NCBI GenBank assembly: GCA_023055355.1 | Contig: JALJCS010000010.1 | Coordinates: 20,351,001 to 20,415,000, forward strand | Direction: 5' to 3' | From: Agelaius tricolor | Lineage: Eukaryota > Chordata > Aves > Passeriformes > Icteridae | Length of the DNA stretch: 64,000 nucleotides | Shown here: piece after piece, positions 30,001 to 47,400 of the stretch | Layout of the letters: the number at the start of each line of letters is the position of its first letter | Position numbering within the stretch: position 1 is the stretch's first letter | Notes under the pieces: model-generated | Database searches by the model: none | Told to the model about the DNA's origin: nothing | What the model saw: the letters and a program-made list of their open reading frames with translations, nothing else | Program-made: the position numbers and the translations under genes

Positions 30001-33000
30001 CCATGCAGTTTATTGACAACAGGAAAAAAGGACAGGTGAGATCATCATACTAAATTAAGGCTTCCCCACTATCCCCACACCAAGGAACACATCTGTGAGC
30101 TTACCTCTCTCCTCCTGGCTCCTCTGATGGCTGTGCTGTAGAGAGAACACAGCAGATTAGTCAGCCAAGTAAAAAATACAACCCGACGTTTTTGCCAGTT
30201 GAACAGAGCAGAGCTGCAGATGTATCATCCTTAGCTCTGGATGCACCCTGGGGACCCTCTTTGTGCTCTCATGCAAGCAGGAATCGCTGGCTTGGAGCCT
30301 GAGCCGAGGAGGCTTTAACCAAGTGTGCCTGGAGACTTGGAGCAGCAGAGCCACTGGTCTCTGGGCACCCCAGCACACCTTGCAGCCCAACACACACACA
30401 GCAGGGCACTCATATGTGTACCGTGGTGCTTACATGGGGCTGTCTGCTCCAGGGATCATGCAGCTTTTCCTGGTGTCCCACATGTCTAGGCAGTGCCATT
30501 CCCACAGTGGGTGCCAGCACTTGTCATTCAAAGGGGACAGCCAGCACAGTTTTGGAGCTGGGCAAAGCTTCAGCTTCCATTTCGGAGCTAAACATGGCAC
30601 CAGGAGGTCTGAGCTGAATTTCCCACTGACCAGGCCCAGTCCTTGGCAGAATGCTATGTACAAATACCAGAGATGTCCCTGTTGTCTCCATCCTCTCCCA
30701 TGGAATTAAGTAACAAATAGCAGTCTTGTGCATAATTTTCTAATTTTAGGGCTCTTTTATGTCCCCTGACAGCCTTTTGTGCCAGACACAGATACAACTA
30801 TACTCCTAAGGTCCGTCACTCTGGGAGAGCCTTTCCCTTGTCCTTATCCATTCCCCTCTGCACTGCACCCAGTGATGATCAAACAGGGACTTAGCTAATG
30901 CAGTACTGAAAAAAGGAGTGTTGTTTCAATAGCAGAGGTCATGTATGATTATGCTCTGCTTTTAGATACACTGAAAAAAAATTTCTACAACTGAAAACAA
31001 TTTCAACAACTGAAATTCATCAGCCTGGTTGCTCACAGATTTGGGTATCTGTGATATCAAGCTGACTGGTATCTCAGGATGTACAGGGCTCAACCAAAGC
31101 TCTTCTATCAACACAGTCTTTGTAAGTCTCCTGTGTTTAACAATGCCCTGTTCATGCTCTGATAGCTCACTGAATTCTACCCTCCTGTCCGCCTACTGTC
31201 CTAGAGCTGGCAGGGACTGATATATCTGTGATGCTGTCTGACCAGCAGCAAACTTGGTGCATGAGGTTATAACCCTAACCCTGTCCCCTACACTGCATGT
31301 CACCATGTGAACAGAACTAAAATAAAGGAAGAGAGTTTAACCTCAGAGACTAGACATATAGTTGGAAATGGGGTAAAGAAATGCAATGTGTACAGAAAGG
31401 GGTTTGAATCCTCCCTGGAGTCACCAGCCAGGCACAAAGCCCAAGAGTGGCAGCGACTCCCTCAGGGAAATGCACCAAAGATGTGAACAACCATCACTGC
31501 AAGCACCCAGTGAGACTTCAGACTCCACCCAGCTCAAGCCACAGAAGAGACCTAACTGCTTGTAGCAGCCCTGCCACTGTTCTCCCAAGACACAGGGTGT
31601 TGGGCCAAGTCTGCCAGACTCCTCCTCCCGCTGCAGGCACTGCACCAGCCGGCTCAGCAGTGGAGCAGGAGGCCAACCACCCGGGGAGGAGGCGATTCTT
31701 TGAGAGCGTGACCCAGATTTCCAGTAATCAGGCCTGACAAGAGGAGCCCACTGCTCTCAGACTGGGCTGCCCATCCGCTCCTCTGCCCACGAGCACTTGG
31801 CATGGCGGCTGGGGCAGTGCACAGGGGAGCCTGAGCTGCAGTGTGAATGTGATGGAGGCAGCTCCACCCCCACAGGGCAGCTGCTTCCCTCCTGCAACCG
31901 CCATTGCTGTGCTTTGTTATTGTGCTCAGGAATCTAAAGCTGCTTAACCGCAGCACACAGAAATCCAGCTCTATCTCTAAGCCTCATCCATCACCTACAC
32001 TAAATCACCAAATACATTACATCTGGCACTGGCCAGTCTGTGAGGGCTGGCTACACCAGTTGTACAGTGTACCAAATGAGGAGCTGGGATGCTCTCCACC
32101 TCTGCTGGACAGATGTGCCAGCAACACAGTAAGTGGGATGGCACAGGAACCCCACTCCTCTTGAGTGGCTGCAATCATCCAATCCATCCAAAATACGCCA
32201 GCAGAAGGAGTGAAACAATTCTCAGTTGATCCTGAAGGTTTCAGAGACACTTTGGGGAGCAGAACATTTCAGCAGGCTGCAGGGTCTTCACGTGATTTCA
32301 GCTATCTGGCAAAACACAAGCTGTCTTTCAGATCAACAGTATGTTGCTTCCTGTAGTAGAGCAGTCTGCCTGCTGGCCATCTCAAAGCATTGGAGTCTTA
32401 GACCAGTTGTAAGAACAGCCCAATCCCAAAAAACCTAGAGCATTTCCAAAAGGCAATGTTCCCTCAGTTAAGGCTTAACTCCAACCTGTGCTGAAATACT
32501 GTCAAGCACCAGTATAACTAAGTTGGTAAGCAGGACACCCAGAGCTGGCCTCAGATTATCAATAACTGGCTGAAATATTTCTGTCATTGTTTCACTGGAC
32601 TGTGGTTTAATACAAATCACTTGACATACACCAGATTCTTCTGAGAGATCAGAAAGCCATGCAGGAGTTTAGGTTACATGTTGGTACTGACAAATTACTG
32701 TTGATGGATTCCTTGGCTCTTACAGGTTTTCAATGCTTCTAAAAGAGACATTCTTCATCTGTGTGTAAACTTCAGCTAGAAAGCAGGGGCCCTTTTTAAG
32801 GAGTACTAGCATTCAATTGCAACACAACTTTTGCTAGAGCTCTTCCACACTGCTCTCTCCTGCACTGATCAAAACACAGCAGCCAAACAGCAATGCTACC
32901 AAAACAGCCCTACTTGATACTCATTTCAGGTGAAACTGGAGATGCTTCCTAAGTTCTTAAATAGTATCTAAGTAGAACTCCATGTAGATATTGAGGAACT

Positions 33001-36000
33001 ACTCTGCATGGGAGCTGAAAATACGCAGTCCCTTCTGAAAGGGCCTAAAAAAGTTGCACATTTTCATGCTGTTAGCGTGACCCTGATCACAGTGTGTGAG
33101 TAACTGCAAAATACATGCTGAGGTTTTAGCATTCCTTCAGAAGTCATCTTATAAGCAGTCATCTGAGACATACACAACTGTCACAAGCTGAGGTTCATAT
33201 GTATGTGCTGACTCTTGTACGTATGGTACTGATCCACCTCCCAGAACTCCAGAAAAGACTAACAGGAGGCACTAAGGAGGTAAGCCACAAAGGTGCAGCT
33301 CTGCTTCAGCAGGAAGTGGGAGCCAAACAAGAGCCCCTAAGTATTCAGGAGTACCAATTCAATGGGAGGCCCCTCAGGAATGCAGAGCACCACTCCTTCC
33401 TCGTGGAAGCAAAGGAAGCATGGTCCAGCGGATCATGTCAAAATCAGGGCTGTGACCTAAACAGGCACATCAGAAAGGTGTCCCTGTTCTCTGCAGCAGA
33501 AAAGAAGGAAGGTGTGAAAAATGTGAAGAACACTGAGGAGAGGTGCAGTGGGATGTGCACCGACTTCTAGCAGAGCTGGTAGCACAGGATGAGCCTAATC
33601 CCTGGTGTTGCTGTTTTGTTTGCCTTTCTTTTTTGTTCTTCATGGCTCTGCTTCATATAAATTGATTTCAGTATGAATTTCCTATTTCTTCTATGACAAC
33701 ACAACTTTTACAGGCCAAGTACTTGCTGGAATGATTCCACCCCCACCTGCCTCAATGACACCATTCTGTACTGGACACCAGGCTTTTGCATTTCTGGACA
33801 TGTTTCAAGAGAGGTGGTTTGGGTTGGCTTTAAACTATTCCCTTAAAAAAATAATGTGAATAAGCAGGAAATTAAATTGGCCAGTCCAGTTTAACTGCCT
33901 GGTTACCTGAACCACACAAAGCAAACAGTTTCAAGACTACAGCTGTAACATACTAATCTTATCAGGATTTCTGTGAAAGCACCCTTTAAGTCAGTTCCCT
34001 TTTAGGTCAAATAAAGGGCACCTTACAAACACACATATAGAGGGGCTTTCATTCAGAAACTCTCCCTAGAGTAGAGAGGCAGGGATGGAGGGCCCTGAGC
34101 TGCCTTTGAACAGTAGCAGTAGATGCAGTAGGCAGGTCTGGGTTCTGTCATTTAATAAACTCTAAATAAGGAGGCACTCAAAGCAGACAGCAGCCAGTCC
34201 ACGTCTACCATCTTTATGAGGCCATTCCTCTTGCCGCTTTTGTGTCTAATGTTGGCACAGACCCTTCAATAAAAGGGAAAGATAAGACAGGTGATCAGAC
34301 TCACTGATTAGCTGGAGATCAGATGCTGTTCAGTACAGGTACAATACACTAACTGTTGTTGCTGTCAGACTTCATCATCCACTCTGCTACCTGCCACAAG
34401 AAGTGGCTCTCATTTGCTCTGCTTCTTTCAGGGTGTAAGCCCACATTGAACCTAAGTAAAACCAATGCACTTCACTCCCCTCCTTTCCCTCCTTCCCTCA
34501 GCTCAGCTGGCTATAAGTGCTCAGACTTGAAATTATCTTTTTGCCACATTTTCAGAAGAGAAGGGACACAGCAGAAACACATCATCCCTGTCATTAGCTT
34601 CCCTGGCAAGCTAGCTGGGCCCCTTAGTCACTCTCAAAATTAGCCACTCCCAGAATTTCTCAGCACTGGGAGCAATTCTCCATGCCCAGAGTATTAGGAT
34701 ACATCCTAATACTCTGACACAAAAGGATAAGAGGCAGCACCAGTACCTGGGCCTGCAGTGAAAGGAGGAATGGGGCTTACATGACTGCTGAGAGAGCCCA
34801 GGAAGGGCCAAAGGCATAGCCCAGCAGCTGGTAACACTAGAACCATGACACTATCTACAGTGCTAGTCATCACATACCTGAGAAATCAAACAGGAACCTG
34901 GGTTTCCACTTCTCCAACAAGAGGATGCCAAGAAGGGACATGCTGAGGAGAAAGAGGGGTCTCAGGGAGGTGGAGGAAAACAACCTAGAAACGAAACAGA
35001 AATTGTTAGATAGGCAAAAGGCAGTGAATTACTGTTCTTGGTGAGCAAACAGATACAGCTCAAAGCAGAAATGCCCAACTGCTATGGGCCACTGTAGCAA
35101 GCATTGTACTCTGCAGACACCCACCCACACCACAGCACATTCTCAAATGGTGCCTTTGCCCACCACCAGGCAGCTGACTCCCTGCCATCTTCCAGTGCTC
35201 TCCTTCCTTGCTTCTGAGCTCCTCCCTAGGCTGCAAAACAAAGCTAATGCTCACTTGTACAGGTCCCTCCAAAGCCTCAAGGTGGAGGCTCTAGATAACA
35301 TAAAGACAAACTGCTGTAGCAGAAAACTGTTTGCCACTCAGCCTGTTTGCTGAAAACCTACATCCCATTTGTGATGGCAAGGTCCAGCATTCCATGCAGG
35401 TAGGTACTGCATCTTGCCATCCCAGGTGCCGATTCTCTTATCACAAACCTCTCCCTGTTTGACCAGAGCCTAGCTAGCACTTAAATGGTTTAGGTGCTCA
35501 CTTGACTTTATCATAAAACTTTTCATATCCCACATCCACACACCGGCTCAAGCCACTTGTCAGCTCACACAATACTACTCACACACAGCTGTGCAATGCC
35601 ACTCAAAGAGTTTATCTGTCCACTCCACAGAGATTTGACAACAAAGGTGCCAGGGTGCCACCTGTGCCAGCAGCGGCTGCCTGCATTCATCCTTTTCTCT
35701 AGTTCAGAAGAGCTGCTTTTAACTCACTCAGAAAAAAAAAAAAAATACAAGGGAAATGCATTCACCTTGATCTCTTTAATGAATATTCCTTTCCAGAAAG
35801 GAGGAGCAGTTTTGCTTTTTTACCCTGCTCCTCCTCAGTGAGTGTTTGCCAGTAACTAATGACAAATATACTGAACAATGACTGTAGTCAGGCAGAATCT
35901 CACAGTGCAGAGCAGGGAGGTGTTCCCACCAAGTCACAGGTGGAAAACTGGAAGTGAAGTGTGCCTCACTGGGCACACACAGAACAAAAACTGCACTTTC

Positions 36001-37395
36001 CATGGGCTTACAGGACCTTTAATGACCTAAACAATGACATTTGTACTCCTCGTTGAACAGCAATTCTGTAGCTTAACACATCATCTCTGGAAGAATTTCC
36101 TATTCCATCTCATTTATGTATTGCAGTTAAAAGATGCTGGCTGAATTCTCTGTGAGACCCTAAATTATTTTTCTTCCTCTATTTAAATCTCTCTCTGCTG
36201 TCCCATATTTTGGACACTCTTTGTTCTTCTCTACCTTTTCACACTGTCATTGTCTATTATCCCTACCATCTCCCCTACCACCTGTACCTCTCCCCCTCTG
36301 TCTCACTTCATAGCTCTGCTCTCACTTTTCAGCTGGTAGAGTAGTCCAAGAGTTTACGTCTAGCTACCATGTACACTTCTGATAATCGTAGGGATGAGGG
36401 AACATAACATAAGCTGCCTCATCAGAGAGACTTTGAAGGTTGTTTTGTCACTTATTTTTCCCTCCTCTAACTCCAGAATCTGCCCCTTCCTATTTTCATC
36501 TGCAACCAACATTTAATTCTGGCCACTTCTGACCTTTTCTGCTGGGAAGGCCACTGGCCGAGAGCATTTTCATCAGTAAAACTGACTCACTGTTTACACA
36601 AACAAACAGGATGTTTTTCATTCCCATCCACAGCTGGGCTCTGCCACTCACACTCTCATCTCCCCATTGCCCTGCCGAAGAGGCAGAGAAGGGAAAACAG
36701 GAAAGGGGGAATGCTGTCGCGCCCAAGCCGAGTGAGAAATCAGCACCTCCCGGGAAAGATTACCGAGCAGAAGGGTTTAAATAAAACGCCCCAGGGCAGC
36801 TGCCGATGCAGGAGGCCGTAGAGCTCTCTGACCGCAGTTACCGAGTGAAACGAACTGATAAAAACACGGATGCAAAAATTAAGCAGAAACGTGCCCGGGC
36901 GAGGCTCCAGTTGGGCCCATCTGCATTTTATTATCGCGGGACAAGGCAAATCCTCCTGGCACTTTCTCCCTTCAGGGAGGGGCCTGTTTATGCCTGTCAG
37001 AGGAAAACAGCGCGGCTACTCCCGGCCGTGTATACCCCACGGCGGTGCGGGCTGCGGGAGCGCACGCCGCCGGAACCCAGGGACATCGCCGCGGCCCCCG
37101 AAGCCGTGGCACGCTGCGGGCACGGGCACCAACCGGACGGGCGGCACCGACGGCTCCCGGTCCCCCTTCCCGCCCCAGCTCACCAGAGGGCCCCGCCGAG
37201 CGCGGCCGCGGTGACCAGGCTGTGCAGCGGCCTCTCCCACACCAGCAGCCGCTGCGCCGTCGCCAGCGCCGCCTCCCAGCCCCGCAGCCGCTGCCGCAGC
37301 GCCGCCGCCAGACGCGCCGCCGCTGCCGCCGCCGCCTCCTCCTCCTCCTCCTCGGCCGCCGCCGCCGCCGCCTCCTCTGCGCGGCCGCTCGCCAT
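24098..37395 (-). CDS. RETREG2: RETREG2 (FAM134A), reticulon-homology ER-phagy receptor family
   Basis: Member of the FAM134 family, which bends ER membrane and links it to LC3 for ER-phagy. Nine exons in transcript order: 37184-37395, 34878-34984, 30105-30135, 29254-29389, 27859-27943, 26963-27100, 26554-26648, 25526-25661 and 24098-24822. They give 554 aa (human 543). The N-terminus is a run of alternating Ala and Glu blocks. The reticulon-homology domain has two hydrophobic hairpins: [13 protein letters not shown] running into [15 protein letters not shown] (residues about 58-95), and [16 protein letters not shown] running into [15 protein letters not shown] (about 185-220). The long cytosolic tail is acidic and Ser-rich ([15 protein letters not shown]). 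Near the C-terminus [11 protein letters not shown] holds an LC3-interacting motif F-E-L-L at residues 499-502. Most of the 13-kb span is intron. It shares a divergent promoter with CNPPD1. Confidence 0.95.
30136..34877 (-). other. RETREG2: RETREG2 intron 2 (4.7 kb)
   Basis: The largest intron in the gene. I read both strands for splice-bounded frames with familiar protein sequence and saw none. No CR1 copy or microsatellite of note was recognised, only the perfect inverted repeat listed separately at 34687-34716. Confidence 0.6.
34687..34716. repeat. Perfect 14-bp inverted repeat with 2-nt spacer
   Basis: CAGAGTATTAGGAT (34687-34700), spacer AC, then its exact reverse complement (34703-34716). 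Pairing stops at once on both sides. It lies in RETREG2 intron 2, about 160 nt upstream in plus coordinates of exon 2. Origin unknown; it could be a decayed palindromic mobile-element end or a cruciform-prone site. Confidence 0.85.
34985..37183 (-). other. RETREG2: RETREG2 intron 1 (2.2 kb)
   Basis: No coding exon recognised. There is a 14-nt A run at 35732-35745 and AT-rich unique sequence to about 36700. CpG density then rises toward the shared promoter. Confidence 0.6.
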
Positions 37396-37764
37396 GGCTG
37401 CGGGGGGGGCAGAGGGCGGAGGTGCCGCTGTCACCGGCCCGGGCGGGCGGCACCGCCTGAGGGACCGGCGGCCGCTGCCGCCGCGCGCGTGCGCCCGGGG
37501 ACGGCCGAGGCGGGCGGGGGGACCGGGTGACACCGGCCGCGCGTGCGCCCGGCGGCGGCAGGGGCGGGGAGCGGCCGCGCCCCCGCGCCGGAACAGGAAG
37601 GGCGGCAGGGCGGGCCGTGGCCAACAGGCTGGGAGCGGCTTTGAGGGCTCCGCTCCCGACGCTGCGCCGGGCCTCGGCCTCGGAGCGGACCGGCACCGCG
37701 CCCTCACAGCCGGCCCCGTATCGCCGGAGGGGATCTGTCAGCCCCCGCCCTGCGAGCGGGCAGG
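37396..37764. promoter_or_regulatory. Bidirectional CpG-island promoter of RETREG2 and CNPPD1
   Basis: The two initiator ATGs point apart with 369 nt between them, all GC- and CpG-rich and without a TATA box. Two near-identical NRF1-like sites, GCGCGTGCGCCCGG, lie at 37485-37498 and 37539-37552, 54 nt apart. The CpG island extends into both first exons (about 37000-37900). Both 5' UTRs must fit inside this interval. Confidence 0.85.
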
Positions 37765-42696
<4,932 letters not shown>

Positions 42697-43480
42697 GAAT
42701 ATAGGACAGCAGCCCCTTTTCCTTTCCCTTCTAGTGTGGCACAACTCACTTCCTTGCACTTCTGGGACCCCTGATCCCTGGAACTGCATGGGGCTGAAGG
42801 GCCCTGCATTACTTTCAAACCAGCACTTGTGTCCCCCCACCTAGGGCAGGGATGTTCTTCACTTGGGGCTGCTGGGACAGGTTGGCATAGAGCTGGCTTG
42901 CTGGGGTGGGAACTTAATAGCTGGAGGGTAAATATGGGTTGCCTTTGGGCTGGGGTGCTTGTGCAAAGGGATTATTGTACCTCTTCCTGTAGTGAGTGGT
43001 GTTGGACAGAGGTGGCATATGGGATGTTGGAGGCTGGGACTGTGTGTGCAGGGTGGAGGGGCTAAGGCAGTGACCCCAGTGAGAAGGTGGGGTGCCTGGG
43101 GTACGGGAGAGGAGGTTGAAGGAGGTGGGAGTGAGCAGTTTTTACATTGGGGGGCTGTTAGGCCACTTCTTGGAACTTGCAAGAGTGACACCAAGCAGGT
43201 ACATTGATGTGGCTGTGCCCCACTGGGCTTGGTGGGGATGAGGTGGGGTTAGTGCTGAACTTCCTTATCCTGCTTGTGTTGGGTGTTTTGAATCTGGGGT
43301 GCTCTGTGACCCAATCCCAAACCCCAGCTGTCTGTGTCTGAGAGAAAACAGTGCCTGACTGCTCCTCAGAGTGGGAAGAAGGCACCTTGTCTTGCTGACC
43401 AGGCCAGCTCATCATGCCCCTTCTTTTTACTGTGGATTTTACACCTGTTTTTCACTCTTTTGTAGATGCAAATCTCTTCC

Positions 43481-43486
43481 AATAAA
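43481..43486 (+). terminator. CNPPD1: Poly(A) signal of CNPPD1
   Basis: AATAAA followed by gtagttcttgctgtgtgcct, a U/GU-rich downstream element. This gives a 3' UTR of about 0.8 kb. Cleavage is expected near 43505. Confidence 0.85.
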
Positions 43487-43505
43487 AGTAGTTCTTGCTG
43501 TGTGC

Positions 43506-44433
43506 CTGTCTCGTCCTGCTGAGCTGCTCTATACTGGCAGCATGCCTGCCCCAGAGCAGAGCCATGTTCATGCAGCTGTGCCTGCTCCTGCAGCTGCTGT
43601 GCAAGACAGTGTGCAAACCCTAGGTGCTGCCAGTGAGCCCAGGAGACCTGCAAGGCCTGTCCTGCAGTCTGTCTCCTGACAGGAGGGATATCAGGTCTGG
43701 TGCAGGCAGGGACAACAGGAGAGAGGAAGATCCCCACCCTTGGGAATGCAGGGAATGCCTGTTCTCTTCATTGCTCTTTGCTCTCCAAAGCTTTACCTGT
43801 TAATGAGTGAGCCTTGAGCAGCACGGGCTTGACCAGGTCACTGACACAGCCACCTCTGCCCCGTGACAAAAACACGAGCATCCCTTTCCAGCCAAGCAGG
43901 CAGCTCCTGTCCCTGGCATCCTTGTCCAGTGCAGGATTCAGTACTCTCCTAGGAGAATAGGGGATATAACAGACACCCACTAGAGACCAGGCTGCACCAG
44001 GAGGGCAGCAGATGCCCCTGCAGATGCTGGGGTGCAACAAGCATGAGCAGGGCATACTGAAGATGGAGGATACTGCTGGTGGGAGTAGTCTAAGCACATG
44101 GAGGAAGAGGTGTCAAGGCTGTGGCCTACCCAGTGCTTGCCCACAGAGGCAGTGATGGCACCCAGGCTGTGGGTAGCTGGCATTGTAATAGTGTCTGATG
44201 GCCTGGTTGTGGCTGCCTGTCACCTGGCCCTCATGGTGACAAACCAAGGTGACACTTACATTCCTGGCCACAAAGGCAGATAACTAACCAACTCAAGTTA
44301 ATGGCTAACCCTGGGGCAGCTCCTGCAGAAGGTGGAAGTTCAGCCATGTGAGGATTTGGGAGGAGCTCTTGGGGGTGGGAGCCTGCCCAACCTCTGCAGC
44401 GAAAACTGGGAGCAGTGTGGGGAAGGCAGCAGC
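43506..44433. other. Spacer between CNPPD1 and SLC23A3
   Basis: About 0.9 kb with no recognised exon or repeat and no CpG island. It should contain the SLC23A3 promoter and 5' UTR, but I could not place a TSS. Confidence 0.5.
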
Positions 44434-47400
44434 ATGAATGGGGGCCGTGGCAGAGCACCTGGAGCTGGGAGCCCCATGCTCACATCCTGCTCCTCCCAGA
44501 AGATGTGCTCCTGGATGATGAGCTGCTGCTTAGCCCTTCAGGTAAGGGGGGACCACAGTGAGCAGCCAGAGAGATGGGATGATGAGGAGAGGGCTGGGAT
44601 CTTCTCAGATTGCAGGGCAGGGCTGCATCCTGCCAGGAAAAGGGTGTGTAGGGCTCTGGTCAGTGTGGCTGGGAGAGGGGTGGGCAGTAGTGAGTGCTAC
44701 CCAGGTGGTGTCAGTGGGCATCCACCCTCTCAGGGGGCCTGGGCATGGGGAGCTGCAGCTCTGGATGTTGCAAGGAGTTGTGACTGCTCCATCTCTTCCT
44801 TGCACAGCACCTGGCTGTGCAGACCTCCTTGCTCTGCATCTTCCACCTCCTCCTGCTGCCCACCCTGCCCCAGGAGCCACCTCATGCCCACACCACCAGC
44901 AAGCTGCTGGCACGAAGCCTCTTTGCCTGCGGCATCTCCACAGTGCTGCAGACCACCCTGGGGAGCCGGTGAGCAAGGGAAGTGGAAAGGGGCACAAGGG
45001 AAACCTCTTTGTGCTGCATCTCTGCACAGTTGTCACAGATGTCCCCTCCTTCTCACACACACCTCTAGAAAAACTTTCCCTCCAGCTTCTCACTGCCTTG
45101 CTCCAACATCATACACAGCTCCTTCACACCATCTGATGCCTGTACTGCCCACACAGGCTGGGTATGGGATTCAGCAAAGCCTCTGATACCTGCATCCACT
45201 CCATGTGCTGTCACTTGGGATGTACTAGGGCGCATGTAGAATATGGGGTAACCCCCTGCCACTTTGGAGTTCTTATCTGCTTCCCTTCCTGCCCCTGTTC
45301 CTCTGGCAGCCTGGGCTTTTGAGCAGCCCTGTTCCCTTCCCTGTCCTTCCTCCCTAATGTGCCGTTGTTGTCCCCTTCCTCAGGTTGCCGCTGGTTCAAA
45401 TCCCATCCTTTGAGTACCTGGTCCCTGCCATGGTGCTGAGCTCCCACCTGTCCCCTGGCGCCAGCACAGACAGGAATGGTAAGCACAGCCCTGGAGCCTG
45501 TGTCCCTTAGGGCCTGGGCTGTGCTGGTGCCAGGGGAATGGCAATGATGGTAGGTGGAGTAGGGATGAGGGGTAGCAAGGGGTCCTGCCTGCTGGCCCTT
45601 CTGGTGATGCTGCACAGCACCCTCCTCACTCCTGAGTGCACTTGCAATGTATCTGGTCACTTCCCCAGGGCCAGGGTTTATGGGGATGGAGATGCTGGCA
45701 CACTTCCCCTTCTGCAGCCAGCCACCTTACTGCAGCCTCTTGGACACAGCTCCAGAAGCCCAGGATCCATGCCTATCCCACCCTTCCAAAATTCCCTTCC
45801 AGGCACAGCCATGGCCAGTACGTGCCTTGTACCTCATTGCAGAGACACAGGGAGCTGGGCTGACTCACTGCAAGAGGTGGGTGCTCCTGTGCTGGAATGG
45901 GAGTCCCTATCCTGCTCCATTAGCTTTCCACTTGTCACCCATATCCCTGCACCCCCAGTCTCTTTTCTTGGGATTTGCCATGAAGAGAGTTGTGAAGGCA
46001 ATGGGGATCATGATGCATGTCCATGTATATGTTTCTCTATGCTTGGGGTGAGCAGAGCACATGAAACAAGCGCTTGTTCCCTGCTGCTGGGGGAGTGGGA
46101 AAGGGGCCAAGGGAAGGTGATGGACTGCTCTCCATGTACCCTGCCCCACAGGCCCATCCTTTCTTCTTACAGGTGTCTGGAGCAGTGCTGATCTCTGGGC
46201 TGATTCAGCTGGTGCTGGGAGTGTCTGGTGTGTGTGGGTGGGCAGCACGGCACTGCGGGCCCATGGTCCTGGCCCCCAGCCTCTCCATCATTGGGCTCTC
46301 TGCATACAAGGAAGCTGCTTTCTTCTGCTCCACCAACTGGGGAGTAGCACTGCTGTATGTGAGCCCAGGGGCTGTAGTGGTGGGCAGCTCCTGGGCCTTT
46401 CTTTCATCAGCAGGACGGGGGGGATGGGGCACCCCTGCAGTGCACAGTGCACATTTGGGGCCTCATCAGTGACTGTGATGCTGTGTGGTGACCTGTGCTC
46501 ACTCTCCTAGGCTCATGCTCCTTGCTGTCACCTTCTCCCAACATCTGCAGTCCTGCCGCCTGCCCTTCTGTGCCTGGCCCCATGCCTGGGAGGGCTCCAC
46601 AGAGTATTCAGCTCCCACCCTGCGCACATTCTCGGTACTGTGGTTTGTCTGCTCTCTTCACTGTCACCAGGCCTCTCTCTCCAAGCCTGGCTCTTTGGCG
46701 TGGGGTTAGGGGAGACCTGGAGCACAGGGAGGCATGAAAAGCTTGGGTGCAGCTCCCAGAACATGGATGCTTCTGGGGAAATGTTGAGGACCTAGGGTGT
46801 TGGAGCAGAACAGCTTGGGATGCTTCCTGCAGGGGTAAGGGGAGATGTGGCATGACTCCTTGGGAGATGCGTGGGGACAAGGATGGGGTGCTGCCAGGAC
46901 AGGCAGGGGAGGAGGGTCCCCTGCTGAGGGTCCCCTTTTGCCTTGCAGGTACTGCTCTCATTTGCTGGTGTCTGCATTGTCTGTGCCATCCTCAGCTACT
47001 TCCACATTCCCTGGGAATCACTGGATGTGACCATGGCACAGCTGTCCTGGGCCAACAGCACTTCCAATGCCCCTTGGATCCGCATCCCCTATGCAGGTGG
47101 GGGGCAGCAGGGTTGAGTGCAGACATCCAGGTTTGGACAGGATTTCTCTCACCTGTCCCTTTTCCCTCTGCTGCAGGAGCGTGGAGGTGGCCGCTGCTCA
47201 CGCCCCGGGCGCTGGCAGTGGGCATCGCCATGGCCATGGGCTGCAGCATGAACTCTGTGGGCTGCTACGTGCTGTGTGGGAGGCTGCTGCGAGCCCCCCG
47301 GCTGTCCCCCCACGCCTGTAACCGGGGGCTGTGCATGGAAGGGCTGGGCAGCCTCCTGGCGGGACTGCTGGGCACCGCAGGGGGCACGGCCTCCAGCATT

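Noticed and set aside
31270..31283. Telomere-like TAACCCTAACCCTG
   Set aside because: Only two units; no interstitial telomere array.
35732..35745. A14 run as a possible retroposed tail
   Set aside because: No recognisable retrocopy or SINE upstream and no flanking target duplication; simple intronic homopolymer.
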